Shown: positions 38,376 through 46,425 of the stretch, piece after piece
Position numbering within the stretch: position 1 is the first letter of the stretch
Layout of the letters: each line of letters starts with the position of its first letter
Source of the DNA: Streptomyces sp. NRRL F-4489
GTDB lineage: Bacteria; Actinomycetota; Actinomycetes; Streptomycetales; Streptomycetaceae
Assembly (NCBI RefSeq): GCF_001509485.1
Contig: NZ_LLZI01000221.1
Coordinates: forward strand, 124,001-188,000
Length of the DNA stretch: 64,000 bases
Direction: 5' to 3'
Notes under the pieces: generated by a model
What the model saw: only the letters and a program-made list of their open reading frames with translations
Database searches by the model: none
Told to the model about the DNA's origin: nothing
Position numbers and translations under genes: made by a program

Positions 38376-39614
38376 ATGCGGGGCATGCGCGAAGTGATCA
38401 GTGGGACGGCGGGGCGGGCCCAGCTGCGAGGGTGGCTGTATGCCTGTGCGGGTGCCGTGGGGGGAATTCCTGCTTGGGGGATGGCAGTTGTCGCCGCGAC
38501 GCCCAGGTTTCCGGGCGGGGCGCGGGTGGCTGTGCTCCTTGCCGGATTCGCCATCGCGGCCTGGGCGATGGGGCTGCCGCACGGCGTACGGCGTGCGGGG
38601 GTGCGCCTGGCCAACGGGTTGCTGGGCACGGACCTGCCCCGGCCGCTCGGTCCGCCCCGCTCGTGGAGTGACCGGGCCCGGGCGGCGGCCTGGTTGCCGG
38701 TGCACGCGGCGGTCGGTGGCGTGGTGGCGGCGGTGACGGGTCTGTGCCTGATGGCGGCCTTCATGTTGCCGGCGGTGTGGCTGGGCGGCCACGGCGAGGT
38801 GGCCGTGTTCTGGTTCACCGCGTCCGCGCCGCGCGGGCTGCCGGGTGCCTGGACCCTGCCGGCCGCGGTGGCGTTCCTGCTGGTAGGCGCGGGGTGTGTC
38901 TGGGCCGGGACGGCGCTGCTGCGGCGCCTCGCGCCCGTTCTCCTCGGCCCCGGCCCCGCGGAACGGGCTGCCGCGGCCGAAGCCCGGTCGAGGATGCTGG
39001 CCCAGCGCAACCGCCTCGCCCAGGAACTCCACGACTCCATCGGCCACACCCTGACGGCCTCGACCATCCAGGCAGCCGTCGCGCAGGAGCTGCTGGACCG
39101 CGATCCGCAGGCGGCCCGCCGCGCCCTCAGCAGCATCGAGGAGACCTCCCGCGCGGCGATGGACGACCTCGACCACGTGGTCGGCATCCTGCGCGAGGCC
39201 CCGGCCCCGACCCGGCCGCAGCCCGCCCTCACCGACCTCGGCGCGCTGACCGAGCGGATCCGGCGGACCGGCGCCGCGCCGGCCGTGGAGACGGAGGGCG
39301 ACCTGGGACGCGTACCGGCCACGGTCTCCCGCGAGGCGTACCGCATCCTTCAGGAGAGCCTGACCAACGCGCTGAAGCACGGCGCGAGGGACGGCATCCG
39401 TCTGTACGTCGCCGTCCGCGGTGACCGGCTGCGCCTGGCGGTCACCAACCAGCTCCCCACCCCGCCGCCCACCGGCCGCACCGCACGCCCCGGCCACGGC
39501 CTGGACGGACTCGGCGAACGCGTGCGGCTGCTGCGCGGAGAACTGTCCGCGGGCCCCACCGGCGACGGCCGTTGGCACGTCACCGCCGACCTCCCCCTGG
39601 GGCCGCACGCGTGA
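38376..39614 (+). CDS. NarL-type sensor histidine kinase (HisKA_3)
   Basis: 412 residues with four hydrophobic segments in the first 190 residues (about 12-30, 45-60, 105-130, 155-180). HisKA_3 has the phospho-acceptor His in LAQELHDSIGHTLTA. The ATPase domain has an N box with LQESLTNALKHG and GHGLDGLGERVRLLRG as the G box. ATG 38376 is used; 38385 is also possible. The stop overlaps the start of the response regulator by 4 bases (GTGA), so the two are coupled. The signal is unknown; the membrane N-terminus has no large outer loop. Confidence 0.9.
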   Translation: MRGMREVISGTAGRAQLRGWLYACAGAVGGIPAWGMAVVAATPRFPGGARVAVLLAGFAIAAWAMGLPHGVRRAGVRLANGLLGTDLPRPLGPPRSWSDRARAAAWLPVHAAVGGVVAAVTGLCLMAAFMLPAVWLGGHGEVAVFWFTASAPRGLPGAWTLPAAVAFLLVGAGCVWAGTALLRRLAPVLLGPGPAERAAAAEARSRMLAQRNRLAQELHDSIGHTLTASTIQAAVAQELLDRDPQAARRALSSIEETSRAAMDDLDHVVGILREAPAPTRPQPALTDLGALTERIRRTGAAPAVETEGDLGRVPATVSREAYRILQESLTNALKHGARDGIRLYVAVRGDRLRLAVTNQLPTPPPTGRTARPGHGLDGLGERVRLLRGELSAGPTGDGRWHVTADLPLGPHA

Positions 39615-40363
39615 ACGCCGCCCACCCCACCCCTGACCTGCCTGGCCACCAGCCCACTGAGGAATCCGCGGCGCCGGTGACCGTACTCGTGGTGGACGAC
39701 GAGGAGTTGACCCGCGCCGGCCTGCGCGCCCTGCTGTCCGTACAGCCCGGCCTGGAGGTGGTTGGCGAGGCAGCGGACGGCACCGAGGTCCTTCCGCTCG
39801 TGCGGCGGCTGCGCCCGCGCGTGGTGCTGATGGACGTCCGGATGCCCCGGCTCGACGGGATCCAGGCCACCAAGCGGCTCCGCGCCGAACTGGCCGATCC
39901 CCCGAAGGTCGTCGTCATCACCACCTTCGAGAACGACACCTATGTCTGGGACGCGCTGCTGGCCGGCGCCGACGGCTTCATCCGCAAACGCGCTCCCGTT
40001 GCCCAACTGGCGGACGTGGTACGGATGGTGGCGCAGGGCGACTCGCTCCTCTTTCCGGACGCGGTCCGGCGGCTCGCCGCCCAGCAGCAGCCGATACCGC
40101 AGGCCCGGGGCGTGGGCGGCACCGGCGCCGCCTCCCTCACCGCTCGGGAGGAGGAGACCCTGCGGCTGATGGCCCAGGGCCTGTCCAACCAGCAGATCGC
40201 CGGGCGGATGGCGGTACGACTGGAGACGGTCAAGACCCACGTGGCGAACGTCCTGGCGAAACTGAACGCCGACAACCGGACCCACGCGGTGGTGGTCGCG
40301 TATGAAACGGGGGTACTGGTGCCGGGGCGACAGGGAGCGACAGGGACTTCCTTCGACCGCTGA
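39611..40363 (+). CDS. LuxR/NarL-family response regulator
   Basis: 250 residues from a GTG overlapping the kinase stop. The receiver domain has DDEE (acid pocket), the phospho-Asp in VVLMDVRMP, TTFEN and the Lys in FIRKRAP. The C-terminal HTH is LTAREEETLRLMAQGLSNQQIAGRMAVRLETVKTHVANVLAKL. A 25-residue extension precedes the receiver. It is the partner of the kinase immediately upstream; the divergent CPBP protease gene is a candidate target. Confidence 0.93.
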   Translation: MNAAHPTPDLPGHQPTEESAAPVTVLVVDDEELTRAGLRALLSVQPGLEVVGEAADGTEVLPLVRRLRPRVVLMDVRMPRLDGIQATKRLRAELADPPKVVVITTFENDTYVWDALLAGADGFIRKRAPVAQLADVVRMVAQGDSLLFPDAVRRLAAQQQPIPQARGVGGTGAASLTAREEETLRLMAQGLSNQQIAGRMAVRLETVKTHVANVLAKLNADNRTHAVVVAYETGVLVPGRQGATGTSFDR

Positions 40364-40522
40364 CTGCGTTTCCTGGCGCTGCCGAACCGCTGGCCGGATC
40401 GGTGGCCGAGCCGCTGACCGGCCTCCGAGTGAATCGGTCAACGCCAGGTCAACTCGCAGAAGGGCGGCCATCCGCGTGATCTGATGGGCCCTCCAACCTG
40501 CCAACTCCGACCGGGAGGAAGG

Positions 40523-41281
40523 ATGCCCACCTCACGCGCCCACTCATTCAACGCGGCCGCCGCCCGGTACGCGGCGAGCCGGCCTTCGTACCCGCCCGCG
40601 GTCTTCGACGCCATCGAGGAATGCATGGGCCGGCGCCTGGCCGGGGCCCGTGCGGCCGATGTCGGCGCGGGCACCGGGATCGCCACCGCGCTGCTGCGCG
40701 AGCGCGGCGCCGACGTGATCGCGGTCGAACCCGGCGACGCCATGGCCGCGCAGTGCCGCCGGGCGCTGCCGGACGTACCGGTCCTACGCGGCGACGGCAA
40801 CGCCCTGCCGCTGGCCACTGCCTCCCACGACCTCCTCACCTACGCCCAGTCCTGGCAGTGGACCGACCCCACCCGCTCCGTACCGGAGGCGCTCCGCGTC
40901 CTGCGGCGGGACGGCACGCTGGCGATCTGGTGGAACACCACCGCCTTCGACGTGCCCTGGATCCGCGCCCAGCACGACCGCATCGCCCACCACTGCGGTA
41001 CGGAACCGAAGCCTGCCACCCGCCCCGACGACGACACCGCCATCCGCCTGGCCGGCCTGTCCGGGCTACGGGTCACCCGTCGCCAGGTGCGTTGGAGCAG
41101 GGTGATCGGCCTTGACACACACCTGGCCAACATCAGCACCCGTTCGGCGTTCCTCGTCCTCGACCAGTCCCGCAACCGCGCCTTCCTCGCGGAGGAACGC
41201 AGGCGCCTGCGGGAGATGTTCCCGGACGAGCGGGTGGAGGAGACCTATCTGGTGGATCTGCTGGTAGCCGGTCGCCAGTGA
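40523..41281 (+). CDS. SAM-dependent methyltransferase (class I)
   Basis: 252 residues. The motifs are AADVGAGTGIATALLRERGADVIAVEPGDAM (SAM site), RGDGNALPLATASHDLLTYAQSWQWTDP and LRVLRRDGTLAIWWNTTAF. The RYAASRPSYP N-terminus is typical of the UbiE/SmtA-like group with unknown small-molecule substrates. A GGGAGGAAGG site precedes the ATG. It is convergent with the SDR gene. Confidence 0.88.
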   Translation: MPTSRAHSFNAAAARYAASRPSYPPAVFDAIEECMGRRLAGARAADVGAGTGIATALLRERGADVIAVEPGDAMAAQCRRALPDVPVLRGDGNALPLATASHDLLTYAQSWQWTDPTRSVPEALRVLRRDGTLAIWWNTTAFDVPWIRAQHDRIAHHCGTEPKPATRPDDDTAIRLAGLSGLRVTRRQVRWSRVIGLDTHLANISTRSAFLVLDQSRNRAFLAEERRRLREMFPDERVEETYLVDLLVAGRQ

Positions 41282-41362
41282 GGCGGGTGACGGTTGCGGA
41301 GGAGGTGGCAGCCCGGCTCCTGTCGGCCAGGCTGCTCTGTTCCTGCTGACCAAGGGGCTCCG

Positions 41363-42196
41363 CTACGCGTCGAAATCGGTGGAGCGGGTGAGCTTCTCCC
41401 AGGCAGTGAACTCCGCGCGGGAACTGTCCAGATGGGCGGCGATCGCATCGGCGGCGTCACTGCCCAGGGGCAGCCGCAGCGGCGTGTTCTCGGCATCGAG
41501 GGCGGTGAGGATGGCGGCGGCGGCCTTCGCGGGATCGCCCGGCTGCTTGCCGTCACTGGCCGCCAGCGTCTCCCGCACCGGGCCGACCGTCTCCTCGTAC
41601 GCCGGAAGCGCCGCAGACATCTGGAGCGCACCGGCGCCGGCGAACCCGGTACGGAACGCGCCCGGTTCGACAATCATCACCTTGATCCCCAGCGGAGCCA
41701 CCTCGGCCGCGAGCGCCTCGGACAGCCCCTCCAGCGCGAACTTCGTCGCGCAGTAAGCCGATACGCCGGCGAACGCGAACCGCCCGCCCATGCTCGTCAT
41801 CTGCACGATGGCCCCGGAACGCTGCCGGCGCATGTGCGGAAGAACGGCCCGCGTGAGCGCCGCCGGACCGAACAGATGCAGATCCATCAGCTCCCGCAAC
41901 TCCTGATCGGTGGTCTCCTCGACCGCGCCGACCATCCCCCGGCCGGCGTTGTTGACCAGGACGTCGATCCGTCCGTGGCGCTCGACGATCTCCCGCACCG
42001 CGGCATCGATCGCGGCGGTGTCGGTGACGTCCAACGGATACGCCGACACCCGCCCCGGGTGGGCCGCCACCAGGTCGTCCAACGCGGCGGTACGACGAGC
42101 CGCCGCCACCACGGTGTCACCGGCCGCCACCGCCGCCGAGACGATCGCCCTGCCGAAGCCGCTGCTCGCCCCGGTGACCAGCCATACCCTGCTCAT
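41363..42196 (-). CDS. Short-chain dehydrogenase/reductase
   Basis: 277 residues, classical SDR: VTGASSGFGRAIV cofactor loop, NNAGRG, the catalytic Ser in QMTSMGG and YCATK (Tyr and Lys). The C-terminal extension (about 240-277) is that of the group often annotated as oxidoreductase/retinol dehydrogenase-like. A perfect inverted repeat 118 bp upstream (42314-42330) is a likely operator. It follows the FAD monooxygenase gene on the same strand, separated by the 8-bp repeat tract. Confidence 0.9.
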   Translation of the reverse strand: MSRVWLVTGASSGFGRAIVSAAVAAGDTVVAAARRTAALDDLVAAHPGRVSAYPLDVTDTAAIDAAVREIVERHGRIDVLVNNAGRGMVGAVEETTDQELRELMDLHLFGPAALTRAVLPHMRRQRSGAIVQMTSMGGRFAFAGVSAYCATKFALEGLSEALAAEVAPLGIKVMIVEPGAFRTGFAGAGALQMSAALPAYEETVGPVRETLAASDGKQPGDPAKAAAAILTALDAENTPLRLPLGSDAADAIAAHLDSSRAEFTAWEKLTRSTDFDA

Positions 42197-42313
42197 TGCC
42201 GCAACCCTTCGTCGGTGGCGCCTTGTGCCCTTGGGGCCTTGCGCCTTCGGTGCCCTGCGCCCTTGGAGCCCAAGCTTGCCGGGATGGCTTGCCGCCTGTC
42301 CAAGAACATCTGT

Positions 42314-42330
42314 GATAGCCGATGGCTATC
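42314..42330. promoter_or_regulatory. Perfect inverted repeat GATAGCC-GAT-GGCTATC
   Basis: Seven-base arms with a 3-base spacer upstream of the SDR gene, directly abutting the 8-bp tandem repeat. This is a typical TetR/MarR-like operator; no cognate regulator is adjacent. Confidence 0.65.
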
Positions 42331-42402
42331 GTTGGCCCGTTGGCCCGTTGGCCCGTTGGCCCGTTGGCCCGTTGGCCCGTTGGCCCGTTGGCCCGTTGGC
42401 CC
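42331..42402. repeat. 8-bp tandem repeat (GTTGGCCC)x9, perfect
   Basis: Nine uninterrupted identical copies (72 bp) between the operator at 42314-42330 and the FAD monooxygenase stop at 42424. The unit length is not a multiple of three and the tract is non-coding. Confidence 0.95.
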
Positions 42403-42423
42403 GTTTCCGTCAGGGCGATGCCG

Positions 42424-43617
42424 TCAGTCCGCGTTGCGGGTGGTGGTCGTAACGGTGCGCAGGTCGACGTCCCAATCCAGTTGGGCGGCCAGCGTGTCGT
42501 CACCGGGGCGTTGGGGCGAGGGTGACGGCGTTCGGCCGGCGGCGGTGCTCGGTGGGGTGCGGGTGCCGCGGGAGATCTGGCCGCTGACGGTGGTGTTGTG
42601 CTCCACGCGCGGGCGCCGGCACGTCTCGTAGAGAGCGAACGCGCTCTCCGGTCCGGGGGCGTCCCGCAGTGCCTTGGCGAGGATGACGGCGTCCTCCAAC
42701 GCCATCGACGCACCCTGGCCCGTCGCCGGCGACGCGGCGTGCGCCGCGTCCCCGACGATCAGCGTCCGGCCGGAACGCCACGGAGTGCCTGGCGGAATCT
42801 CGGTCGCGTTGGTGGCCATGATGCCGTCGCTGGAGGAGGCGACGATATCCGCGGCGGGAGTGGCGTCCTGGCGCAGCAACTCAACGAGGCGTTCGCGCCA
42901 GTGGGAGGGGGCGGGATGCCCGAGTTCGTCGCTGGCGAGGGCCGGACCGGTGACCCGAGCGAACCAGTAGGTTTCGCCGTCCGGCGAGAGCGCGTAGCCG
43001 AACGTGCCGGTGCTGCCCCGCACCATGGTGAGGAGGTCGGTGTCCTGTGCCACCACCGCGTTGCGGGTGTAGCCGTAGAACACGCTCTGCCCCGCGTAGA
43101 CGGGCTCCGTACCGGGGGCGAACGAGCGCCGGACGGTCGAGTTCAGCCCGTCCGCGCCGATGAGCAGGTCACCGGTCGCTACGCTGCCGTCACCGAAATG
43201 TGCGGTCACCTGCTCCGGCCCGTTCTCGACAGACACCAGCCGCGTCCCGTGCGAAAAGCCGATGCCGCGGCGCATCGCTTCACCCTGCAAGGCGGCGTTC
43301 AACTCACCCCGGCGCAGGCACCGGTACCGCAGCCGCGCGTCGTCGGCCTCGCCCAGCGGTACGTGCGCCAGCTCGGCGCCCTGGCCGTCGAGCACGCGCA
43401 TCGAGCGCAGCGGAAAGCCGACCGAGGCGACCGCGTCCGAGGCATCGAGCTGCGCCAAGGCACGCATCCCGTTGCTCGCCAGGGTCAGGAACGCGCCGAT
43501 GTCCTCGGCCGTGTCGGGATGGGCCTCATGCACGGTGACGTCGAACCCGGCCTTGTGCAGGGCCATCGCGGTCGCCGTACCCGCGATGCCGCCGCCGATC
43601 ACCAGTATGTGGGTCAT
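42424..43617 (-). CDS. FAD-dependent monooxygenase (TetX/PHBH-like)
   Basis: 397 residues. The FAD motif is ILVIGGGIAGTATAMALHKAGFDVTVHEA; DG motif LIGADGLNSTVRRSF; GD motif TLIVGDAAHAASPATGQGASMALEDAV. It belongs to the group of small aromatic/tetracycline-modifying hydroxylases. The last about 40 residues are a Pro/Ser/Thr-rich tail. An operator-like repeat lies 159 bp upstream. It may form a catabolic or detoxification unit with the following SDR. Confidence 0.87.
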   Translation of the reverse strand: MTHILVIGGGIAGTATAMALHKAGFDVTVHEAHPDTAEDIGAFLTLASNGMRALAQLDASDAVASVGFPLRSMRVLDGQGAELAHVPLGEADDARLRYRCLRRGELNAALQGEAMRRGIGFSHGTRLVSVENGPEQVTAHFGDGSVATGDLLIGADGLNSTVRRSFAPGTEPVYAGQSVFYGYTRNAVVAQDTDLLTMVRGSTGTFGYALSPDGETYWFARVTGPALASDELGHPAPSHWRERLVELLRQDATPAADIVASSSDGIMATNATEIPPGTPWRSGRTLIVGDAAHAASPATGQGASMALEDAVILAKALRDAPGPESAFALYETCRRPRVEHNTTVSGQISRGTRTPPSTAAGRTPSPSPQRPGDDTLAAQLDWDVDLRTVTTTTRNAD

Positions 43618-43752
43618 GCCGCGTACCACTCCGCTCTGTAGACGTCCGGTGTGCTCTGCCTCATGGGTCCGGCCAATGATGACGCCTATGGGAAGGAACT
43701 GGCGTGCATCCGTCAGTTGTTGGTGCGTTGGCCTGCTGCGTGGGTCGCGTGC

Positions 43753-43792
43753 GGCGTTGACCGGCGTTGACGGGCGTTGACCGACGGTCAAC
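43753..43792. promoter_or_regulatory. Three 10-bp-phased GGCGTTGAC repeats ending in inverted repeat GTTGACC-GAC-GGTCAAC
   Basis: The direct repeats are spaced one helical turn apart and the last one forms a perfect 7-bp-arm palindrome (43776-43792). They lie in the divergent gap between the FAD monooxygenase and the tap-like gene. The HTH of the tap-like protein or an unlinked regulator could bind. Confidence 0.6.
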
Positions 43793-43889
43793 GGCTTTGG
43801 GGGCGCGGCCGCCTCTCGGTGCCAAATCGCTGCCCAACATACGCCCAGCCGAACGTCCTGAGCTGCCCAGCAAGGTGTAGGTTAGGCAT

Positions 43890-45545
43890 ATGAGTGGTGA
43901 CCAGCTCGACAGTGTTGAGGCTCTGCTGGAAGAGGCGCGTCTCGCGGCGCGGATGCCGGATCCGGCCGAGCGTCTGCGGCTGCGGGAGGCGGCCGGGCTT
44001 TCGCGCGCTCAGGTGGCGGCCGCGGTGGGGGTGGGACGGCAGACCATCGCCAACTGGGAGTCGGGCGTCACCGAACCCCAGCCGCCTGGCCGTATGAAGT
44101 ACCTGCGGTTGCTGGAGGGGCTCGCGGAGATCCACCCCGCTCCGGCCCAGGCGCCGGCACAGGCACTCGCGCAGGAGCCGGGGGCCGGGGCGCACCCGCC
44201 TGCCGCCCCCGCTGGTGCTGCCTGGGACCTCACCGCTCAGACCGCCTGGCGTCCGGACGGTCTGGCCGTCCAGGGCGCGCCTGGCCCGTGCGTCCGCTGT
44301 GGTGTGGTCACCCCGTTCCAGTCCACCGATGGCCGGCCCCTGCACGCCGGTGCCATGTGCCAGCCCACGACGGCTACGCCCCTGGCCCCGGCTCCCACCG
44401 CCGTCACGGCCCCGGCGCCCACTCCCACCGCCGTCACGCCCCCGGCCCCGGCGCCCGTCCCAGCCCAGGCACCGCCCCCCACCCAGGCCCCCACAACGGC
44501 CTCCGCCCCGACCCCCGCCCCGCTTCCCGCACGTCCACTGCGCCGGGCCCGTTCCGCCGCCCGCGCCCAGTCCGAGACCAGCAGCCTGATCACCCAGGCC
44601 GTGCACGAGGAGTTGGAGCGTGCCGAGGGGGACGCGGACGCCGCGTTGCAGGCGCTGGTGAAGCGGGCGATCCCGGATGTGATGCGGCTCTTCGAGGAGA
44701 CCCGGGCGACGGCCCGCTACCAGTACACCGCCTACCCCTCCCTCCCCGACATCCTCCACAAGCCGTCCAAGCGCGAGCCGGACCAGATCTGGGAGGCCCG
44801 CCCCAACTTCCACCACCCCCACTACTCCCTCAAGGCCCCCGGTGACATCCGCGTCACCGCCCTGGACGCCAACGCCGCCTACCTCTCCGCGCTCAAGTGC
44901 TGGCTGCCGATCGGCAAGCTGGAGCACCACACCGGCAGCGACGGCGTGGATCCCAAGCGTTCCGGCGTCCACCTGATCACCCCCGCCCAGTGGCCCCACC
45001 CGCACCTGCCCGACCCCCTCGGCGACCGCGAGGAGCCCGGAGCGCTGTGGATCACCGATGCCACCTTGCGCCTCCTGCTGCGCCTGTCCGGCCCCAAGTA
45101 CGGCCTGACCGACCCGCCCACCGTGCACGAATCCTGGACCTCCGGCGCGACGGAGAACTTCCTCGACGCCCTGCGCAAGGTCCTGGCCGCCGCCCGGGAG
45201 ACCGCCCTGGCCGAGGGCGATGCGATCACCGAGGCGTATGTGAAGGCGATGTACTCCAAGTTCATCTCCACGATGGGAGAGTCGATCCACAACCGCGAGA
45301 TCCAGCGCCCGGACTGGATGCACCTCATCCACAGCCAGGCATACGCCAACCTCTGGGGCAAGGCATACAAGGCCCACCAGGCCGGCCTGGAGATCATCGC
45401 CATGATGGGCACCGACGAACTGCACGTCACCGGTGACTGGCGTCAGGTCTTCACCGAGGGCCGCGGCCTGGCCCAGATGAAGATCAAGCACAGCGACACC
45501 GCCAAGGCGTCCGGTGAGTACACCGTCGGGAAGGTGGTGCGCTGA
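43890..45545 (+). CDS. Tap-like telomere-associated protein
   Basis: 551 residues. An N-terminal XRE-type helix-turn-helix (RLREAAGLSRAQVAAAVGVGRQTIANWESGVTEP, about 30-65) is followed by a CVRCG...C cluster, a Pro/Ala/Thr-rich linker (160-220) and a long conserved C-terminal part: LVKRAIPDVMRLFEETR, IWEARPNF, VTALDANAAYLSALKCWLPIGKLEH, NREEPG-like DREEPGALWITD, MYSKFISTMGES and MGTDELHVTGDW. From memory this matches Streptomyces Tap proteins, which bind 3' telomere overhangs and recruit terminal protein Tpg for end patching. It is shorter than S. coelicolor Tap (about 740). It overlaps the next gene by one base (TGATG), as expected of a tap-tpg type operon. Confidence 0.75.
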   Translation: MSGDQLDSVEALLEEARLAARMPDPAERLRLREAAGLSRAQVAAAVGVGRQTIANWESGVTEPQPPGRMKYLRLLEGLAEIHPAPAQAPAQALAQEPGAGAHPPAAPAGAAWDLTAQTAWRPDGLAVQGAPGPCVRCGVVTPFQSTDGRPLHAGAMCQPTTATPLAPAPTAVTAPAPTPTAVTPPAPAPVPAQAPPPTQAPTTASAPTPAPLPARPLRRARSAARAQSETSSLITQAVHEELERAEGDADAALQALVKRAIPDVMRLFEETRATARYQYTAYPSLPDILHKPSKREPDQIWEARPNFHHPHYSLKAPGDIRVTALDANAAYLSALKCWLPIGKLEHHTGSDGVDPKRSGVHLITPAQWPHPHLPDPLGDREEPGALWITDATLRLLLRLSGPKYGLTDPPTVHESWTSGATENFLDALRKVLAAARETALAEGDAITEAYVKAMYSKFISTMGESIHNREIQRPDWMHLIHSQAYANLWGKAYKAHQAGLEIIAMMGTDELHVTGDWRQVFTEGRGLAQMKIKHSDTAKASGEYTVGKVVR

Positions 45546-46132
45546 TGGCCCAGGACTCCCGCTGGCGCCGCATCGGCCACTTCGGCGCCCGCGCCCTGCC
45601 CGGCTGGGTCGTCCTGGCCGAAGGCGTCGACCAGATGGTCACCGGCGTCGAATCGCCCATCACCACCGAACGCGGCCTGGCCGCCCGCCTGCGCTACCTC
45701 ACCGCCTCCGACGCCGGCTATGAAGCCATGGACCGCGCCGGCATCACCGTCCGCCCCCGCACCCTGATCGCCTGGCTCGCCGAGGAACGTACCCCCAGCA
45801 AAGCCAACCTGAACCGCCTGGATGACGCCTACTGGGACCTGCGCCGCCGCAACGTCGTCACCGACCTCAAGCGCCGCCTGGCCAACCGCGGCCGCGGCAC
45901 CCGCATCGAGATCGATCCCGCCGACCAGACCCAGGTCGCCACCCGCCACCGCCGCGACGTCGAAATGCGCTCCATCAACGTACGCGGCCTGGTCTGGGAC
46001 CGGACCGTCGATGCCTGGCTCTCCCACGACGCCCGCGAACTCGAAGCGATCTGGGACGAGATCATCCAAGGCGGCCTCGGCACCGACTGGGACGCCTACA
46101 CCTTCGTGTCCTCGGTCGGCTGGGCAGCCTGA
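45545..46132 (+). CDS. Second gene of the tap-like operon (Tpg-like candidate)
   Basis: 195 residues, basic in the centre. It has ERGLAARLRYLTASDAGYEAM, a putative HTH (AGITVRPRTLIAWLAEERTPSKANLNRLDDAYWDLRRRN) and NRGRGTRIEIDPADQTQV, and ends with TDWDAYTFVSSVGWAA. The size, HTH position and coupling to a tap-like gene are those of terminal protein Tpg (about 184 residues), but I cannot recognise the archetypal Tpg sequence. It may be a divergent terminal protein or a conserved Tap partner with another role. Confidence 0.55.
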   Translation: MAQDSRWRRIGHFGARALPGWVVLAEGVDQMVTGVESPITTERGLAARLRYLTASDAGYEAMDRAGITVRPRTLIAWLAEERTPSKANLNRLDDAYWDLRRRNVVTDLKRRLANRGRGTRIEIDPADQTQVATRHRRDVEMRSINVRGLVWDRTVDAWLSHDARELEAIWDEIIQGGLGTDWDAYTFVSSVGWAA

Positions 46133-46425
46133 CGACCCAACAGGCGCGGAGGGGCCGGGGAGGGAGCGTCCTCTCGCGCCCGCCCCGCCCGTCGACCTCA
46201 ATGCCCCATTGGGTAGATCACAGAAAACCTACGATATCGGGCGCAACTATCCATAAATGCCCCGATTTGTCCGGCCTGGTAGTCGATAGGGGCGCTCCCA
46301 CAAGTCAAAACTTCCTTGCTTTTGGTGCTTATTTCGGTCTTACGATCAAGGTGTCCCGCACGTATCAGCAGCAGCGCGCGCGTTATGCGGCGGGCGTCCT
46401 TCTCTCTGACCAGGAAAAGGCTCCA
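46133..46425. other. AT-rich intergenic region, promoter of the sortase substrate
   Basis: 293 bp with unusually many A/T bases from 46200 on (GATATCGGGCGCAACTATCC and later AGTCAAAACTTCC stretches). No small gene was seen. It ends in an AGGAAAAGG ribosome site. Confidence 0.5.

Noticed and set aside
42331..42402. CRISPR-like array
   Set aside because: Repeats are contiguous 8-mers without spacers; no cas genes in the window.
43872..43892. TAGGTTAGGC half iron box before the tap-like gene
   Set aside because: Only one arm matches and it overlaps the start codon; no dyad.
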